This document shows positions 45,801 to 57,800 of a stretch of 64,000 nt of DNA, in pieces. Both the position numbers and the translations under genes were made by a program. The notes beneath the pieces were generated by a model. That model made no database searches and was not told the DNA's origin. It saw only the letters and a program-made list of their open reading frames with translations. This DNA comes from Ischnura elegans (lineage: Eukaryota; Arthropoda; Insecta; Odonata; Coenagrionidae), in NCBI RefSeq assembly GCF_921293095.1, contig NC_060253.1:81753992-81817991 (forward strand), in the 5' to 3' direction. The stretch's first letter is position 1. Each line of letters starts with the position of its first letter.

Positions 45801-48800
45801 CTCCACTCCGGATTTATGACAGACAACCAGTCTCTACCAAGCAAACAACTCCTCAATTGATTATCTGTAATTATTAGAGGTAGAGTTGCAACATGATTAT
45901 GATAAGGCTTCAGAATCACCATGACTTTACCTACAATATGTAAGGCCGTGCTTAACATGGCTTTGCAGCATAACATGTTAAGGCACTATCTTGATTCATC
46001 TCGCAATCTCCCTAGTTCTCAAGTGTTGTCACTTGATTTTCATCCCGAATAATGTATCATGTGTGTGTAAGTCAAGAAAAGCAAACTTGCTGAGCCCAAT
46101 ACCAAGAAAATACAGTGAAACCTTGGTTAGTGAACACCTCTGATAACAAACAAATTTGCGTCGAATAGCGAACAAAATTTCGGCTAGCGGACAGATGTGT
46201 AGCGGCCATGTTTATGCTCCGTGCCGTGCGATCCCAAATGGATACAAAATAATACAATGTCTACAATAGTAAGTCTACAAGTATTACAATGTAGTACAAT
46301 ACCTATATACCCTGTAACTTTCATATAAGCAAGTCAATAGGAGCTTGGAACCAATTATTCCTATTACCTTTATTTCTTATATGGGAAACATTGTTTTGGA
46401 TAGCGATCATTTGGGATAACTACCAGCTTTCTGGAACGGATTGTGGTCATTATTCAACGTTCTACTGTACCACTATCCAATTAAAAAAAAATACATCCTC
46501 ATATTTTATAAGATTTCACCTATATACCCCTCTCATTTGTGAGGTAATAAATATGTGATTGTAAATAATGTCATTTCAACATTTAGTATGCTATGGTAGT
46601 GGATTTGCCTAGTGTTCCAGTTTTGGAAGACCTAATTATATATTAAATATATATAATTAGGTGTTCCAGTTTTGGAATACCTAAATATATAATTAGGTAG
46701 GCATAAATTGTTTTACTTTTAGATGATATTTTCATTTATATTTTTCCTGCAATATGTACAAGTCAATGTATACTGTCCATTTTTTCAAACCTTCAGCATA
46801 AATGGGTTATGGAAGCATTAGGTTCATTGTTTTTCTCCTTATTTTACCCAAATTTGTATCAGCTCTCAAGTCTAAGCATCAACCCCATCAAGGGAACCAT
46901 TGCATTGATATGGAAACAGGGTAAATTGAAATCACGTTCAAGGAAGTATTACGTATTCTCCAACTGTTAATCTAAGAAGTGAAACTCAAACTCATGGGCT
47001 GAGTCTACATAAAGTGGGGATGAATTTTAATCACTTCCCAAAAAATAACGTTAACAAAAAATTAACAGTTTTCCTGCAAAACTATAGCCTCTTAAGAAAA
47101 TTATGTGATTAGATTATTATCCAGCATTTGCCGCAAATGAAGAAATGTAAAGTTTTCTTTGGCCTCATTGAAATAATTAAGTTGGTGGAAGATATAAAAG
47201 GAAGGACTCATTGAGGCCCTCAAAAGCCTTTGAGCCCATAGGTAGAGGTCTGTGAATTTCGCGAAATGCGATATTGCGAAATAACACGAATGAACGCAAA
47301 ATCAGTAAATAAAAACGAAATTTTGCATTTTTAAGTGGATTAGCAAAACAATCACATCTATTGAGTAGAGGTCCCTGAATTTCGCGAGACGCGATATCGC
47401 GAAATAACACGAAATAACGCTGAATCGGTCAATTAAAACGAAATTTTGCGTTATAGGCAATTTAAGGTGGATTAGCGAAAAAATCACATCTAATGAGTCA
47501 TAATCCATTGTTTAACGCTGCCGACGTTCATTTGCTCTATCTCATTACGATTCCAAGGTCAATTGGCTCGTTTAGTCTCGCGCATAACGCATCCGCGTAA
47601 TATCTCGCACTGTAGTGATTTCTCCGCCAGAATTTTCCGTTCAATTTATCACAGCCTCTCTCTTTGATTCCCATGTATCAATCCTGAAATATTTAAAATG
47701 AGGCGCTTTCTTACCTGAAAAATTAGATATTGTGAATTAAAAATGTGCGGAAAGAAATTTAATGCGGCCACGGAAGAGCGGAAATTCAAGCTCACGCGCC
47801 CCTTACGCGTCAATGCCGAGCAGTAATTCCGGTGACTCACCGCGACGCATTAGACAGCGTTATTGGATAAAATGTTGCAGGAAAACCTTGAGTGTGGGTC
47901 TAATGTAACAATTTCGTTGACTTAAACACGGCCGCTGGCTGGGACCGGGCCGCCGTTCACGGCACGGCCCACAGCGTGGCAGAGAGTTGTCTCGTCTGAA
48001 AACGGCCTGAATTTCAAGGCGTCGTGATGTGAACGGCGGGCGGCGAAAAGTCGTCTCGTCAGAAAGCGGCCGCAATGTAGCACTGACTGTATTTCACGCC
48101 TTAGGCGGCGTACCGCCGCACAGTGGGCTGAAATCGAAAAAAGCTGGACAAAACCTCAAAATCGATTTTTTTGAGTGGGGAAATTGAAACTTTGCAAAAA
48201 AGTTGTCAATGCATTAGTGCAATTTTTAACGCAAGCCGTTTTTCATTGGCAATTTTTTTTAAACAAATTACTTGGCCTCAAAGTGGAACAAATTTTGCAA
48301 AAATTGCTCTCATTGAATTTTTATCAAAATTCAGCATGTTAAAACTAGTGCCACACCTTCTGTAGTTATTCAATAGAAACAAAAATTTACAATATTATTA
48401 TGTGGTTTATTATTGTTAATTCTTGGCAACTTTCAAAACTTAGTTGTATTATTTGTGGCGGATACGATACAAAATGGCGGACCCTGTTTTTCGTCGAAAT
48501 TTTGTGTTCTTGTAGGATTATAAAAAAAGGATCACCGAGTTACCTCAAGATATTTACGTTGAATTATATAAATCGTTTTAGAAAGTTCATCCAAAAAAAT
48601 TAACTACGACCATTAGCATCAAGCAAAATAAAAATCGATGTTTTGAACCGTGCGCAGTCCGCTCGTATAAGTTGAACCATTTCTTTCATTTAATTTTGTC
48701 AGAAATTTTGTACAGTTAAAATTGTGTTAAAAGTTATGTAAAATGCTTAATAAAAGTGTAAGTATACATGGAACATGTAGCATAAAATAATAAAACGCCC

Positions 48801-51800
48801 ATAAACATGGGATAATTGTTGCATTAAAATAACACCGCCAAGATTTTCTATAACACCGAAATCACATGGTTTTAAAACGAATTTTAGCAAAAAATAAAAC
48901 CACTTTCACGGACCTCTACTAATGAGTCATAATCTATTAAAGACTAAACCTTCATTGTTTAACGCTGCCAGCATTCATTTGCTCTATCTCATTACGATTC
49001 CAACGTCAATTGGTTCGTTTAGTCTCGTGCATAACGCATCAGCGTAATATCGCGCACTGTAGTGATTTCTCCGCCAGAATTTGCCGTTTAATTTATCACA
49101 GCCTCTCTTCGATTCCCATGTATCAATCCTGAAATATTTAGAATGAGGCGCTTTCTCACCTGAATAATTAGATAGTATGAATTAAAAATGTGTGGAAAGA
49201 AATTTAACGCAGAAGAGCGGAAATACAAGCTCATGCGCACGGTACGCATCAATGCCGAGCAGTAATTCCAGTGACTCACCGCGATGCATGAGACAGTGTT
49301 ATTGGATAACTTGTTTCAGGAAAACCTTGAGTGTGGGACTAATGTAACAATTTCGTTGACTTAAACAAGGCCGCTGGCTGGGACCGGGCCGCCGTTAATT
49401 TTCCTGAATTTCGGCCGTGCGGCCATTGTGGCGTGAACGGCGGTCGGCCAAAAGTCGTTTCGTCAAAAAGCGGCCTCAATGTAGCATTGCCTGTATTTCA
49501 CGCCGTAGACGGCGCACCACCGGATTGAAATGGGCGCCACGGCGGCCGTCAAATGTGCGATTCGATTCGTTTAAAGACGGCCATAGACACGTATGGGTAC
49601 AGTGAGTCCTTGTTTAACGTCACTTATGGTTCCTGAAAAATGTGACGATAAACGAAATGACGTTAATCGAAACATAATATACCATAAGAAACAATTGTAA
49701 AAGTGAATATCGGCTCCTAGACCTCACAATTCCTACGCGAAAAAATTTTAGCATATCATATCTGGGGCATTTTTTACGCTGGAAATGCCAAACTATGGCA
49801 TAAATATGAGTTCCCATCTTCATCGAAGACAATAGCAGCAGTGACGTAAATCCTTCTCTATTTTTGTATCTTCCCGCATTTGACTATGGTGGTCACCCGG
49901 GTGAGCGTCGCCTGGGCATCATCATAGCTGAAACATCGTCGCAGTTATAGGAACCAAAATTATTGTGAACATGGCGAAAAAAGTGACGACAAAAACTCCG
50001 AGCTCTACACGGAAAAATTCCTTGAAATAACTTTTTAGTTCCGGAAAACCATTATGTCAAGTAAAACCTTGCGCACCTACCTGAGAATTCATTTTGCAGA
50101 AAATTTGCTAAAACCGTAATCGCAATTAACAATAAACGCACCGTTTTACACTTCGTTTAGACTGAATGTATTACCGTCCACAAAACGAACAATCTGCAAC
50201 GCCCTCCGCTCCGCATTTTTTATCGCGCGATATTTAAAAGACTTGACGTTATCGGGAAGCAAAGGTGCGATAAACGAATGACGCTCTCAAAATTTTCGTG
50301 ACGTTATCGCGAAATGACGTTAAACAGGGTGACGTTGAACGAGGACTCACTGTATTTGAACGCCCGAAGCGCTAGCAGTTGAGAGAAGGGAAGGAAGGAA
50401 CGGAAAGGATAGGAGGAGAGGGGGTTCTCCTTATTAGCGGATGGATCGTCGGATATTCGGCTCCCCACTGAGCTACAATGCAAAAAAAAATCATTTTGAC
50501 ATTAGCCAAATCTAATATCTAATTCTTCAGGTGAGAAAGCGTCTCATTCTGGATTTTTCAGGATCGATAAGTGGGAAATAATTTTTTAAGTTTCTTTTAA
50601 TCCGATTATGTTTTGTTAAGTGTGCTTCTTTCCTGACCAATTGGCAACAGCTGTAATCAAAACTAAGTGATTTTGTTGTATCTAGCTGCTGTCCTACCTT
50701 CCCTCAACATCTGGGTGAGGGTTATCGAAAGTGAACCTGCGACATTAAACATTTCGGCCAATTTGTAAGTTATACAGTACTATAGTTATACCGTAGCTAC
50801 CCAGCACTAAGTTTGAAAACACCGTTGTGATAGGTTGTGTTTTGCGGTTGGTCTGTTTTTTTTTGTCGTAGTTCCAGCTTTAATTATAGAACAAAGGATA
50901 GGAATTTTAAAATGCCAAAAGCAAGAGATACTGTTCATATCAGGGCAAGTGAATTCAGCTGAGAATGATTTTATGTGAAAGACTATTAAAGAGTAAAGAA
51001 AGAAAGAGTAAAAGAAAGAAAGAGTATTACTGTGCAAAGTTTGCGATAAAATATTTAATTTGAAAGATGAGACACTTTGTTAAATCACATCAGTAGTGAT
51101 ACTCATAAACGTGCGAAAGAAAGGGGACCCGAAAAACGACAGCTATCATTTGAACACACAGTCACTCAGTCAAAGAAAGCAAAGGAGGAGCTTGTTGTTG
51201 CTACTACAGAAGCATTTTTATAGGCTTTATTTAGTGAGAGAAACTTGACAATCCAAAAATTCTGGAATGGCTCTCGAAGTATACACATACATATATGGTA
51301 GTGGGAATTTGCTGTTTGCCGATCGTATTCACCAAGACTACATATTTGAACCATTCATATATGAACCTTGAACCAATAAAAGTTAAACCATTTCTTTCAT
51401 TTAGTTTTATCAGAAATTTTGTATAATCCAAATTGTGTTAAATGATATGTAAAATGCTTAATAAAAGTATAAGTATTCATGAAACGTGAGCCATAAAATA
51501 ATAAAATGCCTAAAATTGTGGTAAAATTGTAGCATTATAATAACACCGCCAAGATTTTCTATAACACCGAAATCACATGGTTGTAAAACGAATTTTAGCA
51601 AAAAATAAAACCACTTTCACGGACCTCTACCCATAGGTAATGACCTACTTGGTCCCTTAATTGGTCTCTTACTTAGTCTATTGCTAAACCAGCTTATTTT
51701 ATTACAGTTTTCTGTTTAACAGAAAGAGGCAGTGTGTTTTTAAGGCACACTTCCCAAAATTAAATTTTTTTATTGCATTTGCTTTTAAGTTTGTTCATCA

Positions 51801-54800
51801 ACCTTTTTTTGCCAGAAAGATCAACTTTTTATGTGAAAAAATATTGAGCTTTAACAAACAAATTTTTATCCAGAGTCGATGTATACAGGATGGAGGAAAA
51901 TTATGTCTCGAAATTTTCACCCTGGATAGAGATGCCATCAGGAACCAATATTACCAATGATGTTCAGCCAGAAAACGCACCATTTTTAACCTTTTCTGTA
52001 CCAAAGATGAAAATATGCATCTGGACGTTTCTTGACCCGCGAGACGAAAGCAGCAAATTTTCGTCGGAGATTTTCCTACGCAGGTGAACAAATGCCGAAA
52101 ATATACGTTTCCTGGCTCTCCCCCTTGACGGTCGCAGGTGTGCAATGTCTTTGTTTTGCGAGCCAACACAGTGGGGCTTAGGCTTTACCCTCGAAATCCA
52201 GGAGCAGGTACCCGGGCCCCTCATCTTATATTACCCCTCTTAGTGGTAAGGGACTACGGTCATACAATTGTTTATCCAGTCATTTTGTGAAATAAATATT
52301 TGTTCCTTTCTCAAAAAACATAGACTAAGAATTGAATTGGCGGTGAATTCTTCTCGGGTTTCCATCCGGGTGAGCTCCATCTCCATCGCTGCCGACGTTT
52401 CGATAGAATCCTTTTCTATCGACATCAGGGCCGTTGACGTCATCGTCACCGTCATATCGTCATCGGCCCTGATGACGATAGAAAAGGATTCTATCGAAAC
52501 GTCGGCAGCGATGGAGATGGAGCTCACCCGGATGGAAACCCGAGAAGAATTCACCGCCATCATATGCCGGGAAAATGTGAAATCTTACATAAGAATTGAA
52601 TTATTTGTATTTTGAGCTGTGTTTACAATTTTAAACAAAATCCTACGATAAATATTTACTTATATATATATATATTGATTTCAGTATAAACATCAACATG
52701 GAAATTGTTGCTGCATTAAATGCGTTAATATTGATGTTAGAGCTTCGTTCAAAATTTTACAATTCGCAGAATAAAACTAGGAATTCAATTCAAAGTCTGC
52801 AATTTACATTCAAGCAACAATTATCCATATAGCTAATTCATATAAACAAAGCATGATTGACTGCGAACCAATGCTGCTGGTAGGGTTATAATCCCCAAAA
52901 GGAGGGAGCCCAACTACCCTCGGAGTCGGAGACAATGCGGATTCCCCACTAGGAAGGGTCGAATGTGGTTGGTGGTGAGAGTGTATGATTACTCTGGACG
53001 GCAAAAAATATTTTTTTCCCGAGCACTGATACCATTCCTGCTGACTCTCATGTAAAATGACCTCCTGAATCCGAATATGACATCCGTTTCCCTCCATCAC
53101 CCACCATTTTCAGGGGGAAACCCCCTCTGATTTTCATCACTTTTGCAATAATTTGGAGGAATGAAAAGGATTATTTTAGCATTAAAATTTTTCCAGAGGT
53201 TTAGAGGGGTGAAAAATCCTAAAAAAATAATATTTATGGTAAATATGTACATTTGGGGGGACTTAGTCTCCGTAAATAGTGTTAAAACACAGCCCCCTGA
53301 AAATGGTGGGTGATGGATAGAAACGGATTTCATATTCGAATTTAGGAGGTCATTTTACATGAGAATCAGCAGGAATGGTGTCAGGGCCGATTTTCATGCC
53401 GTCCAGTGTTATCAGCGAGACCCTTCTTCACTAATGTCCATCAAAAATGCTTCATACGGAGGGGACGGAAGAGTCTTTTGGGGCTCAGTACAACAGGCAT
53501 GCTAAGGCGAGAACTCTACTGTCTCGAATGGGTTAAACAACGGATAATTTTAATACAAGTAATTGTTTAACATGAATTTTATAAATGTAATGTAATTACA
53601 AGTAACGAGCATGATGCGCCCGCTCCCAGCGGGCTTCCCCCGCTCTTTTCAACGCAGGTCCACAGAGAGATAGGCGCGTTCTAATTTAAAAATGTAGAAA
53701 GAAGGCTGGGTCTTATGTACAAATTTAATTACGTATCAACAGGAGACTTGAATGTGTAATCAGCCGCATTTTGATAAAAGTTATTTAAAGAATGGGAGAT
53801 ATTGTTGCAAATGAACAAATGTATCAGTTTGTGTGCCGATAACGTCAGGAATATTTCCGGTTTACCTCTCGAACATTCCACCATAACCAAGATACGAAAG
53901 CAAAGAAAAGAGGGTGCCAGAGAAAAAGAGACAGAAAATGGTTCGCTATAGACTGAGTACGTGTTGAGTCCGAGACCTTTCTGTGTTAACTTGAAATAAT
54001 ATGTTGAAAGCGCGTTATATTGCAAAAAATATAATAGTATGTATCTGAAACTAAATTGGTATTAATTAAATATTCTGAAATAATACAAGTAATTGTTTGA
54101 TATCCAGGAAAAATTATAATGGAATACCACAAAGTAAATCAAGAGTTAGTGAATTTAGATGCATAAATTATTTGCCACGGGCAACGCTACTCAGGCCGCA
54201 TAATTAAAGAAGTCGTAGAGATCCACCTAAATCCCAAAAATTTCAATCGCAATACCGGCTTCAATCTTAGCAATACATCGAGACCATTATCAGCTGCATA
54301 AAAAACATAAGGGAAGCACACAAAGAATTTAAAAAGACCTTCAGCCAATCAGATGCCACCTGAGCCCTATTGTTGAGCAGGCTAAACGACGGTTGATCGG
54401 GTTCAGTGTGAAATTGGACTTTCATTGATTAAAGGCCGTTTTACACGGGGCACGGAATTGCGCAGGTTAGAGCTGCATTAATTTCTAAAATGGCGTGGAA
54501 TGCATGAAAGAAATTTGAACAGGGGCTATTTTGTGGTCTCGCATCCACGCATTCTCGCGTGTGTTCTAGCAATTCACCGCTTTACACGACGCAATTTTGA
54601 TTGCGCCTTCACACGTACGTCAGATTGCGAAATTCCGTGTACTGTGTAAAACGGCCTTAACACATGCCTGAAAAATGGGAGGCAGGTCATCTTCCAAAAT
54701 GTCGGCATGTATGAGTGATTTAACGTGGTGGGAAACCCGAGAAGAATTCATCAACAGATAATTTGATCCAAGTGCTCTGATTGGCTACGAGTTTGCCCAA

Positions 54801-57800
54801 TTGCGGGATCCTCTGGGCAAAGGCCAAGGCAAATGCAAGCGAAACATTCAAAGTTATGAGTTGTCTGGAGCATCCCGCAACAAGCACGGTGCCTGGCGAC
54901 TGGGAAAATCACGAACTGTTGTTGAATATTTAGTCCTTGGGATTAAGCATGAATTAATTATCCATGAAATTTTTGTGCCAATGGGGAATTTCAAAATCTT
55001 TCATTTCGATTTCATGTCACACAAACTTTTTCCAGTTCAACATCCATTTTATGGCATAAAATTTTTTTGTTGTAATTTTAAGTGCAGTAGCTTGGTAGAA
55101 CTTTCACAGCTGCATAGAAATGTGGAATGTCAGATGAGAAAACAGGAACGGGATTCAAAAACACAAGGAATAGATATACCACGTGACGTCAACATCTACT
55201 TGTGAGGTCGAAGCAGCATCTTGGATTGCGTTGAAAAAAATTAAATTTTTAATGCGTTTGCTAACCAACCTATTCCTTTTCCTTGTAAATTCATGAATAC
55301 AATGTTACTAGCTGACCAGGCAAACGTTGTTTTGCGATATAAATTATTTCTAGTGAATATTTTGGTGGTCAAGTAAAAAATAACTAACTTATTCCCAGTC
55401 AGCACAAAATATAATTTATTGGTAATTATTTATGTAATTTGAGGAAAATTTACGCTAGTAACCTTTACCCTTTCTTTACCACGTAATTACTCGTGTGCAG
55501 AATTGCCAAGAGTGAAGTATAAAAAATATATACAGTGGAACCTCGTTAATGCGAGTACGGGCTATAGCAACACCCCCGCTATAACGAGAGATAGCCGATG
55601 CACCGTCAATTGACCCTATAATAAGCGTGTTAAAAAATTCGTTTTTACGAGACCCTTTCGGCGTTGGCTCTCGCCATAGCGTGGGTTTCACCGCCGGAAG
55701 ACTTTCATCAAGACTCCTTAACCTCTGTAATTGCTAGCGATCTGTTAGAAATGAAGTTAATGGAGTGCTCAGTCTCAAATTTATGTGGTAAACTGTCGTT
55801 CGATAAATATAATGATTGACGAAACAATGCTTTGCATGATTTTTATTCAGTGCGGTGCTTATAAATTGTTTGAATAGTCAGTCGTTATTAGAGTAAGGAA
55901 ATTTAGTGATGCAAAAAAACATCGCCTTTCGTCTGGATTTATGCTTACGTTTATCGGATAGATGTTTATCTGTCGCCGCACCACTCCTGTTCCTGTATAT
56001 CTGTTCGCAACAGGTATACAGGCGGTCCCCGACTTTCGTACACAATGCGTTCCCGAAAACTTGTACGAAAGTCGAATGTACGAAAGTCGAACCATTGACT
56101 TCCATACTAATTAGGGGTTACGTTCCAAAAGAGCGGAATATACTGTGACATACTGACCTTATGTCACGTATTTTCTCTCGTTATGTAATGACCCGAGTAG
56201 GGGATGATCACATATGTGTGGATGAGCGTGGGTATGTCTGAGTGTGTGCGTAATAGTGTGTCATGCCCCAGGCATGAGGTAAATGTGACTCACAAATGTT
56301 CAGTGTTTGGTCAGCTCGGACCGGTGATTGCCCCACCCAACAGTAAGGCCCATGTGTAACCCCTCTTGTCCCAAAAAACCCATCCCCTGTGTATCATCCC
56401 CCTCCAATATCACTATAAAGCGGCAGACGGAGAGAGCCTCCGGGCGAGAAATTCTAGTACGGTCGACGGGCGAGAAACGCTATCCTGATCGACGCAGAAA
56501 GGGATTGATGACGTGCCAGATTGGTCGTCATCTATCTGGGTGTGCAGAAAGAGTGCTGTTAGCGGGACGAGATTGTCTACGGAGGTAGCCAGCAGCGGAG
56601 AGCAACATTGCAGACGAGCGACAAGCAGGACCAACGCCCAGAGGTCGGGAGGAAAAGTACCCCCGATCCCACGGACATTTGGGGTCCAACGTGTCGCATC
56701 ATCGACGGCTCCTACTGCTCAAGGCTCCGAGAAACCGTAAGAACGTCGCAGTCAGCGACCCGTCCCCGTGCTCGTTCACCCAGACCCGATTTAATCCCCA
56801 AACTGTGTATCCAAATTATTTGGGTATTTTCTCTCCATCCCGGTGCGCCGCATGTAATCATCAAACTGTTGACTCCTTGTCAGAAATCTAATTCAGTGTT
56901 ACCACGAGAGCAGCCTAAAAACTTAATTTGGGCAAATTGTAAACTCGGCCCACGAATCCTACCAATCACAAATTGTTGCTTTTTTTTGTATTTCTTTTGG
57001 AGGGGGGGCAATCGAACCATATCATCTTGTGCACTTGTCGTTCACCCCATTCTCATCAGGGTATTTAATTTCAATAAGTGTGTGTGTATGCTATGTTCAA
57101 AGTGGAAAATATATTTTTTTTTAATGTTTCAAAGTACTCAATAATCGTTCGATCATTCCGTACTCGGGACCATTGATGCCCTCCCCACCCAGTAAAAAAG
57201 GTGGCGTTTTCATGTTCCGCCACAATACGTACTAAAACTTTTTTTTCACGGAATTCATTTCAATTGACTTAATTTTAATAATATGTGAATAAAACTCCTC
57301 AAATCATCTAATTTCTTTCGGAAACAGGCAGAAAGTGCAAATAAAAGTTTAAAAAACAAGAACTCCGTTGGCTATCGAGTGAAACTTCCTCTTGGCGTCT
57401 AAGTTGACATTCCACTTATTACGTCCACTATAAATAAAAGGACATATCAAGAAGCATAACAAAATGTATTTGTTGAACCCGCACTCTGGATACCTTTTAA
57501 TTTTTACACCAAAATTCGATATTTGGCAGGTGACATTCGTGATCGCGTATATTCCGCATGTTATTCAAAAAAGACAAACGACAAACGGAATTCGGGTGAT
57601 ATTTCGTGCATATATCGTTGCTGAAGGTTTACATGAATTAAACAGCACTCAAACGAAAAAACACAATTAGAAAGGTCTTACTAGTTTTATTGAAAGCTAT
57701 TCGATGATGTCTAGTCAACTTCTTTTGAAAAATATCTTCAATGAAGGCTTTCTTCTTCTCTTGATAAAGGAGCCTATAGCAGGCAGTCTCTCTCCCAAAT

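Larger units (their letters stand above)
47243..51629. mobile_element. hAT-like element, outer copy
   Basis: TAGAGGTCTGTGAATTTCGC...TTTCACGGACCTCTA between perfect 8-bp duplications CCCATAGG (47235-47242 and 51630-51637). The ends resemble the CAGAGGTC type of hAT elements. It contains an inner copy of the same family (47366-48918) and a Tigger-like MITE (49600-50352). No transposase recognised. Confidence 0.85.
51990..53532 (-). mobile_element. piggyBac-like non-autonomous element, copy B
   Basis: Ends CCTTTTCTGTACC and GTCTCGAATGGG, flanked by perfect TTAA (51986-51989, 53533-53536). Homologous to copy A at 2797-3811 (shared words GCAACAATTTCCATGTTGAT, TAAAGCCTAA, GACTGGATAAACAATTG). Two foldback repeats inside explain its extra length. 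Confidence 0.75.

Noticed and set aside
54801-55205. 134-codon open frame in TMBIM intron 2
   Set aside because: No recognisable motif, no repeat-family match, no splice context; length is compatible with chance.
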